Numbered from the stretch's first letter, positions 8,133-17,660 are shown. The stretch: 64,000 bases of DNA from an uncultured Acidimicrobiales bacterium (GCA_937922045.1 CAKZXA010000028.1:1-64000), one strand, 5' to 3'. Numbers and translations are program-made. Notes: generated from the letters alone by a model not told the origin.

Positions 8133-9059
8133 TTAGAGCGCTTCCCAGCGGGCGGTTGGAGCCAGGTCGGCAACCAGGGTGTGAATGGTGTCGCGCACAA
8201 CATTCATCAGGTGGGTAGGTCGACGGTTGGCGGGCAGTGCGGTGGAAAGGGTTCGTTCGATAGGAGGATCATCGATGGGGCGGGCGACGAGCAGGCCGCG
8301 CGAGACGTGGCGAACGACCCCGGCGAAGCTCATGATCGACATCGCCCGGCCTGAGCTGATGAGCTCGATGAGCGCGTCCTCAGCGTCCACCTCCAACACC
8401 ACGTTGGTTCGCAGCTGGCGTTGGCCGAAGGCGGCCTCGATGATGGCGCGCAAGCCGGGCTGGATGGCAGGGAGCACGAGCGGTTGCCTGGCGACGAAGC
8501 CGAGCGGCGCTGGCTGGGACGAGTCGCCAGGGAGCTTGCCGGGGGCGCCAACCAGGTGCAGCCGTTCAGTAACAAGGGGCTGGCGTGGCATGTCGCCCTG
8601 GCGGTGAGCGCTTGAGACGATGCCAACATCGGCGTCGCCGCTCCGCAGGGCGAGGGGCACGCCGTTGGGGTGCGAGGTCATTACTCGAACCTCGACACCG
8701 GGGTGCTGTTCGGTGAAGTGATCGATGAGTGGGATGAGGAGAGAGTGGGCCGTGGTGTCGGGCATGGCGACACACACCTTGCCAACCAGTCGTCCGTCCA
8801 ACGATCGGATGGCGTCGGTCGTCTCATCGAGCGCCCGCAGAATCTCTTGGGCACGGGTGACGAGAAGGGTTCCGGCCTCGGTTGGGACAACACCACTGGC
8901 CTCCCGAACGAAGAGTTGGGTGTCGAGCGATTCCTCGATGCGAGACAACATCCGGCTGACCGTCGGTTGTGTCAGCGACAGCTCTACTGCGGCGTGCGAA
9001 ATATTCTGGCGTTCTGCGATCGTTACGATCGCCTCCAGCTGTCGCCTGGTCCAGTCCAT
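8133..9059 (-). CDS. LysR-family transcriptional regulator
   Basis: 308-residue LysR regulator. The N-terminal winged HTH (about 1-60) shows MDWTRRQLEAIVTIAE, SHAAVELSLTQPTVSRML and LFVRE; the effector domain (about 90-295) follows. The start at 9059 is fixed by TACTGT 6 nt upstream (leaderless) and by the usual position of the HTH at the extreme N-terminus; a longer in-frame version from 9113 is unlikely. It is divergent from the FAD/GcvT-MttB cluster with a 112-bp intergenic region, the classic LysR arrangement, so it probably activates that cluster in response to a methylated amine. Confidence 0.93.
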   Translation of the reverse strand: MDWTRRQLEAIVTIAERQNISHAAVELSLTQPTVSRMLSRIEESLDTQLFVREASGVVPTEAGTLLVTRAQEILRALDETTDAIRSLDGRLVGKVCVAMPDTTAHSLLIPLIDHFTEQHPGVEVRVMTSHPNGVPLALRSGDADVGIVSSAHRQGDMPRQPLVTERLHLVGAPGKLPGDSSQPAPLGFVARQPLVLPAIQPGLRAIIEAAFGQRQLRTNVVLEVDAEDALIELISSGRAMSIMSFAGVVRHVSRGLLVARPIDDPPIERTLSTALPANRRPTHLMNVVRDTIHTLVADLAPTARWEAL

Positions 9060-9065
9060 AGGCCG

Positions 9066-9071
9066 ACAGTA
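9066..9071 (-). promoter_or_regulatory. -10 hexamer TACTGT of the LysR gene (leaderless)
   Basis: On the minus strand TACTGT is followed after 6 nt by the ATG at 9059. Confidence 0.6.
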
Positions 9072-9157
9072 CCTGTTGTGGCGAAAGGGCGCCATACGTA
9101 GAACGCATGCCACCTATACATTCCATGCCTTCTCTTCTATGTCGGTGTGACCCGTGT

Positions 9158-9163
9158 TACCCT
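9158..9163 (+). promoter_or_regulatory. -10 hexamer TACCCT of the FAD/GcvT cluster (leaderless)
   Basis: TACCCT is followed after 8 nt by the ATG at 9172. This supports that start over the in-frame codon at 9154. Confidence 0.6.
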
Positions 9164-9171
9164 CGGGCTTT

Positions 9172-11676
9172 ATGCCAACGGAGGCCCAGACCACGCCAGC
9201 TCAGCGACCAGCGCAGAAGGCTCTGCCCGACCGAGCTGAGGTGGTGATCGTGGGCGGCGGCATCGTCGGCTGCTCGATCGCTTATCATCTGGCTCGGCGC
9301 GGTGTCACCGATGTGCTCTTACTCGAACAGGGCCAGCTAACCTCCGGCACGACCTGGCATGCGGCCGGGCTTGTGTCGCTACTCAAGTCGTCCTACAGCC
9401 TGACCAAGCTGGCCTGCTACTCGGCCGAACTCTTCGCCGACCTCGAAGCCGAGACTGGCCAGGCCACCGGCTTTCGCGCCCCTGGCTCGGTATCGGTAGC
9501 CTCCGATACGGAACGGTGGGAAGAGCTGCTTCGCGGTGTGTCGATGGCATCAACCGTCGGCGTCGATATCAGTATCATCGACCTTGATGAGGCCAAAGAG
9601 CGGGTGCCTCTGCTGCGCACCGACGATCTCGTCGGCGCGCTCTACATTCCCGGCGATGCCATCACCTCACCGGTCGACACTACGATGTCTTTGGCCAAGG
9701 GAGCCAAAAACCGCGGTGTTCGCATCGTCGAAGGGGTTGCCGTCACCGACCTGACGGTGGAGAACGACCGAGTCACCGGGGTCAACACCGAAGCCGGCTA
9801 CGTCGAGGCCGAAACCGTTGTGATGGCCGGCGGCATGTGGACTCGACAGCTGGCCGCTACGGCAGGCATCAGCATTCCTCTCCAGGCGTGCGAGCACTTC
9901 TATATCGTTACCGAACCTATCGACGATGTACTGCCCAATATGCCGACGGTGCGCGACCCGACGAACTACACCTACTTCAAAGAGGAGACCGGCAAGATCA
10001 TGGCCGGCTTCTTCGAGCCCCGAGGCAAGATATGGAACCTGGACGGGATCCCTCGCGATTTCTGCTTCGGCACCCTGGGCGAGGACTGGGACCATGTTGG
10101 CCCAATCTTCGAACGAGCTATTCATCGGATGCCTCAACTGGGCGAGGTTGGCCTGCAACTGTTCTTCAATGGCCCCGAGTCCTTCACCCCTGATGGTGTC
10201 TACTACTTGGGCGAATCGCCCGAGGTCGATCGGTGCTTCGTGGCCGCTGGGTTCAACTCGGTCGGCATTCAGAGCGCTGGCGGTGTGGGGTGGGCCCTCG
10301 CCGACTGGATCATCGACGGACATCCCCCAATGGACCTGTCGCCGGTCGATATCCGTCGGTCCTTCCCCTTCCAGTCCGACCCTGCCTACCTCGATGCTCG
10401 GATCTCCGAGAGCCTCGGCTTGCTCTACGCAATGCATTGGCCCTTCCGCCAGTATGAAAGCGCCCGAGACGTCATCCGTTCACCCCTGCATGATCGGTTT
10501 GACGCTGCGGGCGCCGTTTTTGGTGAGGTCGCTGGCTGGGAACGTCCGAACTGGATGGCCACCGAGGGCGAGGAACGGGTCTATGAGTACTCATGGGGGA
10601 AGCAGAACTGGTTCGACGCTTCGGGCCGTGAGTGTCATGCTGTGCGCAACGCGGTTGGCCTCTTCGACCAGTCGAGCTTCGTCAAGATTGACGTGGCCGG
10701 GCCTGATGCGTTGAAGGTGCTCAACTGGATGAGCGGTAATGAGATCGACGCTCCGATTGGCAAGTGTGTCTACACCCAGTGGCTGAATGATCAGGGTGGG
10801 ATCGAAGCCGATCTCACGGTAACTCGTTTGGGTGACGAGCATTTCCTGGTGGTGACGGCTCCGGCCGCTGGCACCCGGGATTCGACCTGGCTGCGGCGCT
10901 CTGCCCGCGGCCACGATGTCACCATCACCGATGTCACCGATCAGATGCCCATGATCGGGCTCATGGGCCCTCACGCCCGTGAGGTGCTGGGCGCCTTGAC
11001 CGACGCCGACCTTTCCAACGAGGGCTTCCCCTTCGCCACCGCCCAAACGATCATGGTGGCTGGCATCGAGGTGTTCGCAGCCAGGCTCACCTATGTGGGT
11101 GAGCTGGGTTGGGAACTGTATGTTCGTGCGGAGAATTCCGATGAGTCGGTGCTGGCTCTCCATGACGCCCTGGTCGAGGCTGGGGCTAGCCATGGCATCG
11201 TCCACGCTGGCTATCACGCGATGAACACCTTGCGACTGGAAGCCGGGTATCGGCACTGGGGCCACGATATTACCGATGAGGACACACCGCTCGAAGGTGG
11301 ACTCGGTTTCGCTGTGGCCTGGGACAAGGAGGGCGGTTTCAGGGGTCGCGAAGCCCTCCTGGCTCAGAAGGGCCAGCCTCGCTCGAAGCGACTCATCCAG
11401 TTCCGGCTCGAAGACCCCGACCAGCTTCTGCACCACGATGAGCCGATCTTCCGCAACGGCGAGATGGTGGGACGTACCACCGGCGGCATGTGGAGCTACA
11501 CCGAAAACCGTTGCCTGGCCATGGGCTATGTCACTACCGGCGATGAAACCGTCGGTGCCGATCAGGCCTGGCTCGATGACGGCACTTTTGAAATCGAGGT
11601 GGCAACGGTCAAGATTCCGGCCACGCCGTCGATCCGATCTTTCTACGACCCGAAGAACCAGCGCGTCCGCCTCTAG
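9172..11676 (+). CDS. FAD-dependent dehydrogenase/GcvT fusion (dimethylglycine/sarcosine dehydrogenase-like)
   Basis: 834-residue two-domain flavoprotein. The N-terminal half (about 20-430) is a DAO-type FAD domain with VVIVGGGIVGCSIAYHL and SGTTWHAAGL; the His of WHAAG corresponds to the covalent FAD attachment residue known in dimethylglycine dehydrogenases. The C-terminal half (about 440-830) is a GcvT/aminomethyltransferase fold (TYVGELGWELYV, MNTLRLEAGYRHWG) that in the family passes the removed methyl group to tetrahydrofolate. It likely oxidatively demethylates an N-methyl amino acid such as dimethylglycine or sarcosine. It is the first gene of a cluster with a paralogue and an MttB homologue. 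The exact substrate is not readable from sequence. Confidence 0.9.
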   Translation: MPTEAQTTPAQRPAQKALPDRAEVVIVGGGIVGCSIAYHLARRGVTDVLLLEQGQLTSGTTWHAAGLVSLLKSSYSLTKLACYSAELFADLEAETGQATGFRAPGSVSVASDTERWEELLRGVSMASTVGVDISIIDLDEAKERVPLLRTDDLVGALYIPGDAITSPVDTTMSLAKGAKNRGVRIVEGVAVTDLTVENDRVTGVNTEAGYVEAETVVMAGGMWTRQLAATAGISIPLQACEHFYIVTEPIDDVLPNMPTVRDPTNYTYFKEETGKIMAGFFEPRGKIWNLDGIPRDFCFGTLGEDWDHVGPIFERAIHRMPQLGEVGLQLFFNGPESFTPDGVYYLGESPEVDRCFVAAGFNSVGIQSAGGVGWALADWIIDGHPPMDLSPVDIRRSFPFQSDPAYLDARISESLGLLYAMHWPFRQYESARDVIRSPLHDRFDAAGAVFGEVAGWERPNWMATEGEERVYEYSWGKQNWFDASGRECHAVRNAVGLFDQSSFVKIDVAGPDALKVLNWMSGNEIDAPIGKCVYTQWLNDQGGIEADLTVTRLGDEHFLVVTAPAAGTRDSTWLRRSARGHDVTITDVTDQMPMIGLMGPHAREVLGALTDADLSNEGFPFATAQTIMVAGIEVFAARLTYVGELGWELYVRAENSDESVLALHDALVEAGASHGIVHAGYHAMNTLRLEAGYRHWGHDITDEDTPLEGGLGFAVAWDKEGGFRGREALLAQKGQPRSKRLIQFRLEDPDQLLHHDEPIFRNGEMVGRTTGGMWSYTENRCLAMGYVTTGDETVGADQAWLDDGTFEIEVATVKIPATPSIRSFYDPKNQRVRL

Positions 11677-11733
11677 CGGCAGCGCAGCGAATGTAACGGT
11701 AAACAAGACTGCACTCAGGAGTTTCTGGTACTC

Positions 11734-14220
11734 ATGCGCGAAGAAGCAAAAGTAGTGATCATCGGGGGTGGCGCCATGGGTGCTGGCCTCTTCTACTTCC
11801 TGGCCCACGAGGGTTGGACCGACACGGTGCTCATCGAGAAGGGCGAACTGTCTTCGGGGTCGACCTGGCACGCGGCCGGGTTGATTCCGCACTTCAACGG
11901 CAGCCTGAATATGGCCAAATGCCACGCTGAAGCGCCCAAGCTTTACGCCAAGATCGAAGAGGAAACGGGCCAGCACGCCGGTTGGCACAACACCGGCGCC
12001 ATCCGCCTCGCCATTACCGACGACCATGTCGACTGGTTCCACTACGTGAAGGGGATGTTGGATCTGGTCGGGGTGCGCAGCGAGCTGATCCCGCCCGAAC
12101 AGATCCTCGACCACTGGCCGTTCATGGACGTCTCCGATGTGAAGCTCGGTTTCTATACCCCCGACGATGGGTGGGCCGATCCTTCGAGCGTGACCGCGGC
12201 CATGGTCAAGGGCGGGCGCCAGCTCGGCGCCGAACTGATGCGCTACACCCTGGTTACCGCCACCAACAAGCTGCCGGACGGTCGCTGGGAGGTTCTCACC
12301 GAGGAGTACACCGAGAAGGGGCCAAAGAAGGACGGTAAGAAGGGTCGCATCGTATGCGAGCATCTGGTGAACGCCGCCGGTTGCTATGCCCCGCAGCTGG
12401 GAGCGATGGCTGGCATCGAAGTGCCGATCGTTTCGGTTATTCACCAGTATCTGATCACCGAGCCACTCGATGAGATCAAGGCTCTTGATTACGATCTGCC
12501 GGTGGTGCGAGACCCGCGGGTGTCTTCCTACTATCGCCGCGAGATCGATGGGCTGTTGGTCGGTCCCTACGAGACGGAGAATGCGCAGCCCTATGGGGTC
12601 GATGGCATCGAGTGGGACAAGCATTTCTACCTCACACCGCCCGACCTGGATCAGATCATGCCTCACCTGATCGATGCTGGCGAGCGTATTCCGGCCTTCC
12701 AGTCGGCTGGTATCAAGAAGGTGATTTCCGGGCCGATCACCCACACCCCCGACTCGGGGTATCTGATGGGTCCGGTTGCTGGCCACGACAACTACTGGCT
12801 CTGCTCGGGCGCTTCGATCGGTGTGACTCAAGGGCCGGGTGCAGGCAAGTTCCTGGCCCAATGGATGGTGCACGGCCAGACCGAGATCAATGTGGCCGAG
12901 ATGGACCCTCGCCGGTTCGGCGACCATTGTGGGCCGAACGGACGCTACGCCTATGACAAAGCCATCGACGAGTATCACGAAATGTATGCGACGCGCCTGC
13001 CGGGCGAGCAGCGGTTCGCCGGCCGCCCCCAAAAGACCGATCCGATCTATGAGCGGCTCGACGCTCGTGGCGCTCAATGGCAGGAAATCTTTGGGTGGGA
13101 GCGACCTCAGTACTTCGCTTCGCCGGAGATGCCTGGGGGCACACCTGAAGCCCATTCGTTCCGTCGTTCGAATGCCTTTGATGTGGTGGCGGCTGAATGT
13201 GTAGGGGTTCGTGAGCGAGCAGGCTTGGTCGACCTGACCGCCTTCTCCAAGTTCGAGGTGACCGGCGCCGACGCCGGCGCTTTCTTGGAGCGGATGGCGG
13301 CCAACAAGGTGCCGGCCAAGGACGGCGGCATGCGCCTGGTGCACATGCTGACCGACAAGGGTGGCATCGAGACGGAGATGACGATTACCCGGCTGGCCGT
13401 CGACCGCTTCTACCTCAACTCGGGCATCACCATGCAGTTCCACGACCGGGACTGGCTCGTGCATCATGTTGCTGAGGGCGAAGACGTAACCGTCACCGAC
13501 GTGACCGAAGACAAGGCGATCCTTGGCTTGTCTGGGCCACGAGCTCGAGAGATTCTGTCGAGCCTCACCGACGCAGACCTGACCAACGAGAGCTTCCGCT
13601 GGCTCACCGGCCAGGAAATCACGATCGCCGGGGTGCCCTGCATTGCGCTTCGGGTGAGCTATGTCGGCGAGCTCGGCTGGGAACTGCATCACCCGATGGA
13701 CCGAATGACTGAGCTCTATGATGCGATCGTGGCTGCGGGCGAACCGCACGGCATGGTGCATTACGGCGCCTACGCCATGAACGTGATGCGCATCGAAAAG
13801 GCCTACAAAGCGATGGGCACGGAACTGACGACGGAGATTACGCCTGTTGAGGCTGATCTCGGCCGTTTCGTCGACTACTCCACCGAGTTCATCGGCAAGG
13901 CCGCAACCGAGGAACGTCTCGCTCTGGGCGATGACATCGAAATGATCTGCGTGTACTGCGAGGTCGCCCCTGCGGTTGATGGTGCCGACAATGATTGCCG
14001 AGGCAACGAGCCGATCTATGCTGGCGACGAGCTGATAGGTCTGACGACATCGGGGACCTATGGCCACACCGTGGGCAAGAGTCTCGCCTTCGCCTATGTG
14101 CAGCCGGGCTACAAGGCGCCGGGCACTACGTTCGATATCCAAATGATGGGTGAGAGACGGCAGGCCACCGTGTTGGCTGACGCCGCCTATGACCCTGAGA
14201 ACAAGGCACCGAGGTCCTAA
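11734..14220 (+). CDS. Second FAD-dependent dehydrogenase/GcvT fusion (dimethylglycine dehydrogenase-like)
   Basis: 828-residue paralogue of the preceding gene with the same order of domains: a FAD domain (VVIIGGGAMGAGLFYFL, then GSTWHAAGLIPHFNGSLN with the flavinylation-type His) and a C-terminal GcvT fold (SYVGELGWELHHP, MNVMRIEKAYKAMGTEL). Active-site surroundings differ from the first copy, suggesting a successive or alternative methylated substrate. It starts 57 bp after the first gene and ends 3 bp before the MttB homologue, so co-transcription is likely. The pair could act stepwise on dimethylglycine and sarcosine, which is inference. Confidence 0.9.
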   Translation: MREEAKVVIIGGGAMGAGLFYFLAHEGWTDTVLIEKGELSSGSTWHAAGLIPHFNGSLNMAKCHAEAPKLYAKIEEETGQHAGWHNTGAIRLAITDDHVDWFHYVKGMLDLVGVRSELIPPEQILDHWPFMDVSDVKLGFYTPDDGWADPSSVTAAMVKGGRQLGAELMRYTLVTATNKLPDGRWEVLTEEYTEKGPKKDGKKGRIVCEHLVNAAGCYAPQLGAMAGIEVPIVSVIHQYLITEPLDEIKALDYDLPVVRDPRVSSYYRREIDGLLVGPYETENAQPYGVDGIEWDKHFYLTPPDLDQIMPHLIDAGERIPAFQSAGIKKVISGPITHTPDSGYLMGPVAGHDNYWLCSGASIGVTQGPGAGKFLAQWMVHGQTEINVAEMDPRRFGDHCGPNGRYAYDKAIDEYHEMYATRLPGEQRFAGRPQKTDPIYERLDARGAQWQEIFGWERPQYFASPEMPGGTPEAHSFRRSNAFDVVAAECVGVRERAGLVDLTAFSKFEVTGADAGAFLERMAANKVPAKDGGMRLVHMLTDKGGIETEMTITRLAVDRFYLNSGITMQFHDRDWLVHHVAEGEDVTVTDVTEDKAILGLSGPRAREILSSLTDADLTNESFRWLTGQEITIAGVPCIALRVSYVGELGWELHHPMDRMTELYDAIVAAGEPHGMVHYGAYAMNVMRIEKAYKAMGTELTTEITPVEADLGRFVDYSTEFIGKAATEERLALGDDIEMICVYCEVAPAVDGADNDCRGNEPIYAGDELIGLTTSGTYGHTVGKSLAFAYVQPGYKAPGTTFDIQMMGERRQATVLADAAYDPENKAPRS

Positions 14221-14223
14221 ATC

Positions 14224-15753
14224 ATGGCTCGTCGATCTGGTGGGCGATCCGCCCGTGTTGCAATGCGTTCGGCCCCGCTGGCCGAGGATGCTCGGGCTGT
14301 TCGCCCGGGTATGAGCGGTGGGCGTTTCAAGCCCCTGTCCGATGCTGATCTGGCCACCGTGTATGAGACGGCCCTCCATCTTTTGGAGGAGTTTGGGATG
14401 GGCCAGGCCACGCCTGAGTTCATCGAGCTGGTAACAAATGCCGGCGGCCGCTACGACGAGCGCGAGCGCCTGCTGTTTCCTCGTTCGGTGGTGGAGGCTG
14501 CGATCGACGTTGCGGCCAAGGAGTTCACGCTCTATAACTTCGCTGGCGACGGTGGTATCGAGCTCGGCGGTGATCGGGTTCACTTCGCTACCGCCGGGGC
14601 CGCGGTAATGGTGCCCGATCGAGACAAGGGTGGTTTCCGCCATTCCACGTTGAACGACTTGTACGACTTCGCCCGCCTGGCCGACACACTCGACAACATC
14701 CACATGTTTGTGCGGACGGTGGTTGCCCGCGATCTTGAAACCTCTCGTGATGTTGATTTGAACACTGCCTTTGCCTCGATGGTTGGCACCTCGAAACCGA
14801 TCGGCACCTCGATGTTCCAGCCGGAACAGGTGCACGAGGTGGCGGCCATGTTCGACCTGGCCCTCGGCGGTGAGGGCGAGTTTCGCAAGCGGCCATTTTG
14901 CAAGGCCAACAACACCTTTGTGGTGCCGCCTCTGCGGTTCGCTGAGGACTCGGCGTTGTGCATGGCCGAGCAGGTTCGGGTTGGCATGCCGATCAACTTG
15001 CTCTCCGCTGGCCAGGCTGGCGCAACGTCGCCGGCCACCCTGGCCGGTTCGCTGGCCCAGGCCCTGGCTGAGTGTCTCGCCGCCTTGACCTGTGTAAATC
15101 TGATGGCTCCTGGTCATCCCTGCATCATGGGTTTGTGGCCCTTCGTCTCGGATCTGCGTACTGGCGCGATGTCTGGTGGTAGTGGTGAAGAGGGTGTGTT
15201 GAATGCGGCAGCTGCCCAGGTTGTCAACTATCTGAACCTCCCGTCGGGTGTTGCTGCCGGTATGGCTGACTCCAAGGTGCCCGACGCCCAGGCCGGCCAC
15301 GAAAAGGGACTCACCGTGACGCTCGCCGCTCAGGCCGGAGCCAATCTGATCTACGAGTCGGCTGGAATGTTGGGCAGCCTTATGATCTGCTCGCCCGAGA
15401 TGATGGTGATCGACAACGATCTTCTGGGCTCGGCCAATCGCACTGTGAGGGGTATCGAGATAACAACCGAAAGCCTGGCGGTTGAAGTGACCAACAATGT
15501 GGTGCACGGTGTTGGCCACTTCCTGGGTCAGGATCAAACGCTGGCGGTGATGCAGACCGAATACATCTATCCGGAGGTCGGGGATCGCCAGAGCCCCGAC
15601 GATTGGAAGGACGCAGGCAGCAAGGATGCTGAGGCCCGGGCCCGTGAATACGTCGACAAGACGCTTGCAACCCACTTCCCCGACCACGTACCCGCCGACC
15701 GGATCGCCAAGATCCGCGACGCCTTCCCTATCGCTTTGCCTGAACAGGCCTAG
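14224..15753 (+). CDS. MttB-family (trimethylamine methyltransferase-like) corrinoid methyltransferase, non-pyrrolysine
   Basis: 509-residue TIM-barrel methyltransferase of the MttB superfamily (FKPLSDADLATVYETALHLL, DRVHFATAGAAV, PINLLSAGQAGATSPATLAG, GAMSGGSGEEGVLNAAAAQV). The frame runs uninterrupted with no in-frame amber codon, so it is a pyrrolysine-free member. Characterised members of that subgroup demethylate glycine betaine or related quaternary amines and pass the methyl group to a corrinoid protein. Sitting directly after two dimethylglycine-dehydrogenase-like genes, it may catalyse the first step, quaternary amine to dimethyl amine. No cognate corrinoid protein or reactivase gene is present in the window. 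Confidence 0.88.
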   Translation: MARRSGGRSARVAMRSAPLAEDARAVRPGMSGGRFKPLSDADLATVYETALHLLEEFGMGQATPEFIELVTNAGGRYDERERLLFPRSVVEAAIDVAAKEFTLYNFAGDGGIELGGDRVHFATAGAAVMVPDRDKGGFRHSTLNDLYDFARLADTLDNIHMFVRTVVARDLETSRDVDLNTAFASMVGTSKPIGTSMFQPEQVHEVAAMFDLALGGEGEFRKRPFCKANNTFVVPPLRFAEDSALCMAEQVRVGMPINLLSAGQAGATSPATLAGSLAQALAECLAALTCVNLMAPGHPCIMGLWPFVSDLRTGAMSGGSGEEGVLNAAAAQVVNYLNLPSGVAAGMADSKVPDAQAGHEKGLTVTLAAQAGANLIYESAGMLGSLMICSPEMMVIDNDLLGSANRTVRGIEITTESLAVEVTNNVVHGVGHFLGQDQTLAVMQTEYIYPEVGDRQSPDDWKDAGSKDAEARAREYVDKTLATHFPDHVPADRIAKIRDAFPIALPEQA

Positions 15754-15771
15754 AACCAACCCACCCATCCG

Positions 15772-16992
15772 CTACTCCAGCTTGGGCCTGTTTCGGCCCG
15801 GTTGGACGACGATGGCGTGAAGCTCACCGTCGGGTCGGTAAATCTTCAGCGTTCGATCGGCTAACAGCTTCACCCGCCACTGCCCTTCGTGCACATGATG
15901 GTGATGGACCGAGCAGAGGGGTATGAGGTTGTCGAGGTCGGTGGGTCCACCGTGCTCCCATTCCAGAATGTGGTGGAGCTGACACCAGGTGATCGGTCGC
16001 TCGCATCCATCCCAGGCACAGGTTTCATGCAGCGTCTTGATGGCGGCCCACTGGGCATCAGTCGCTGTTCGGTAGCGGCGCCCAACCCTGAGAGGCACAC
16101 CTTGTTCGTCGAGCTGAACTCGCCGCAAAACAGCGTCGCAACACAACCGAGCAACCGATTCTGGTGGGAGGTCATGACCGAGCACGGTCTGCCCAATCGT
16201 GTGGTCGTGATAGCCAGACTTCAAGGTCTGGACGTCGACGACGAAACCGACGGAACTCGCCACCCGACCCGTACCTCCGCTGGTGGCCAGTTCGAAGAGC
16301 GCTGACGCCGCGAGGTTGGCATTCTTCACGACTGGTTCCGATGATGCCCCTGCGAGCCGGGTGGTGTGGGCCTCGATCGCGGCGACGAAGCCTTCGTAGC
16401 GTTCAGGGTCGAACGAACCCGAGTAGCGGCCCATGCCTTGTCGGGCGTCGAACCAGTGTCGAAACGCCGATGCCGCCTGCTTCGCGGTGGTGTCGCCGAG
16501 ACCGTGATCGGCCTTGGCTTTATCGACGGTTCGTTTGACGAGAGCGTCGAAGGTGTCGGCCGGCAACTCGGTGGCCCGCTTGGTGAGCTGGTCGAAGTCG
16601 ACCGATGAGCGTTGCTGCTCGGTGAGCGAACGGGTGCGTTGTGCGATGGCGTCGGCGTGGTCACCCGACACCGCCCCTGACGCCATCGCCTCAGCCAGGC
16701 CGGGCATCTCAGCGGCCAGTGCAGCACGAGCAGCTTCACGACGAGCGGTCGATCCTCGAACGGTGCCTTCAGCACTCAACACGGAGGCCGCTCCACCGGA
16801 ACTTCCACTCTCGGCGAGCCGGTTGGCTTGCACGCCAACACGAGTAATCAATCCGTCGATGCAAGACTGAGCCCTACGAAGACGAGTCGTCAGTTCCCGC
16901 AGCCCAGCATCGTCGCAGTCGCTCACTTCCAGACGAGGTGTCTGCCCGATGAGGAGGGCCAACAATTCGAGATAGTCAGAGGGAACAGTCAC
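15772..16992 (-). CDS. DUF222/13E12-type HNH endonuclease
   Basis: 406-residue protein of the actinobacterial 13E12 repeat family. An alpha-helical DUF222 region (about 20-300) is followed by an HNH nuclease motif near the C-terminus (CAWDGCERPITWCQLHHI, then HGGPTDLDNLIPLCSVHHHHVHEG) with paired Cys and His metal ligands. The start is a GTG at 16992; no better start is visible upstream in frame. A LexA-like box and a TAGAGT -10 hexamer lie about 80 bp upstream, consistent with the known SOS control of several mycobacterial homologues. It converges with the MttB gene. The cellular role of this family is unsettled. Confidence 0.9.
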   Translation of the reverse strand: MTVPSDYLELLALLIGQTPRLEVSDCDDAGLRELTTRLRRAQSCIDGLITRVGVQANRLAESGSSGGAASVLSAEGTVRGSTARREAARAALAAEMPGLAEAMASGAVSGDHADAIAQRTRSLTEQQRSSVDFDQLTKRATELPADTFDALVKRTVDKAKADHGLGDTTAKQAASAFRHWFDARQGMGRYSGSFDPERYEGFVAAIEAHTTRLAGASSEPVVKNANLAASALFELATSGGTGRVASSVGFVVDVQTLKSGYHDHTIGQTVLGHDLPPESVARLCCDAVLRRVQLDEQGVPLRVGRRYRTATDAQWAAIKTLHETCAWDGCERPITWCQLHHILEWEHGGPTDLDNLIPLCSVHHHHVHEGQWRVKLLADRTLKIYRPDGELHAIVVQPGRNRPKLE

Positions 16993-17074
16993 ATCAACAC
17001 CAACGAAGCCGGAGAACCGACAAGAGAAACGAGTTGTGATGTGAGCCGTAGCTCAATGGGCACAGATCACTCTA

Positions 17075-17090
17075 GCAAACGAATGTTCGA
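17075..17090 (-). promoter_or_regulatory. LexA (SOS) box upstream of the HNH gene
   Basis: On the minus strand the site reads TCGAACATTCGTTTGC, matching the actinobacterial SOS consensus CGAAC-N4-GTTCG with one change (T for C). It abuts a TAGAGT -10 hexamer (17074 down to 17069), so LexA would block the promoter of the DUF222/HNH gene. Confidence 0.65.
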
Positions 17091-17153
17091 TCACAAACCC
17101 CAACGAGGATTTCATGGGGTTGTGACCGGCGGCACCGCATTACCCTTTCGGGT

Positions 17154-17633
17154 TTACCCCGTTGGACGTTGGAATGCTTCGATGTCGGTCCAACTGCCGA
17201 TGTCGGCCGGATGTGAACGAACCTCATCGATGCCGATCTTGAGGGTGCGAAGCGAGAGCGGATCGCTGTCATCGGCTGGTTCGATGCTGCCGCGGCCGGT
17301 GAGTTGCACCACCCGACCGGTTATGAAGTCCACGACGAGCAAGCCGACCCGGTCGTCGATTAGCAGGTTTCCAAGGGTTTGAAACATGCCGTTGCCGGCG
17401 TAGTCGGGCATGACGATCGTGCGGTCGTCGACGACGGAGATGAACCCAGGCGGCCCGCCGCGGTGGGTGCCATCGGTGCCAAATGCTTCGCTTCTGCTCC
17501 CGAGGAAGGCCGTGTCGGCCGCTTTGAGTTGGGCCATATCGGTGTCGGATAGGGCCGGGCCACCGCCGGGTTCGATCGTGTTCGGTGTGGCCCCAGCTGC
17601 AGGGGTCGAAGCCGAAGGCGCGAACCTTGTCAT
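17154..17633 (-). CDS. Pyridoxamine 5'-phosphate oxidase-fold (PPOX) flavin-binding protein
   Basis: 159-residue protein with the split beta-barrel signature of PPOX-class proteins: LKAADTAFLGSRSEAFG, GGPPGFISVVDDRTIVMPDYAGNGMFQTLGNLLIDDRVGLLVVDF and VVQLTGRGSI. Such proteins bind FMN or F420 and reduce various substrates; this subgroup is mostly uncharacterised. The ATG at 17633 is used; an in-frame TTG lies one codon earlier. The gene follows a perfect 16-bp tandem duplication in its upstream region. The neighbours (HNH gene, P450) give no functional hint. Confidence 0.8.
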   Translation of the reverse strand: MTRFAPSASTPAAGATPNTIEPGGGPALSDTDMAQLKAADTAFLGSRSEAFGTDGTHRGGPPGFISVVDDRTIVMPDYAGNGMFQTLGNLLIDDRVGLLVVDFITGRVVQLTGRGSIEPADDSDPLSLRTLKIGIDEVRSHPADIGSWTDIEAFQRPTG

Positions 17634-17660
17634 CAACGGTGGCGCCGACGACGTCTGGTT

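Noticed and set aside
14224-15753. A possible pyrrolysine-containing MttB
   Set aside because: No in-frame TAG occurs within the gene, so this is the non-pyrrolysine type.
10591-15768. A 1725-codon open frame on the minus strand opposite the two FAD/GcvT genes and the MttB gene
   Set aside because: The three plus-strand genes share one reading frame, and GC-rich third positions keep the opposite frame free of stops. The translation shows no domain and has odd composition, while all three plus-strand genes have clear family motifs.
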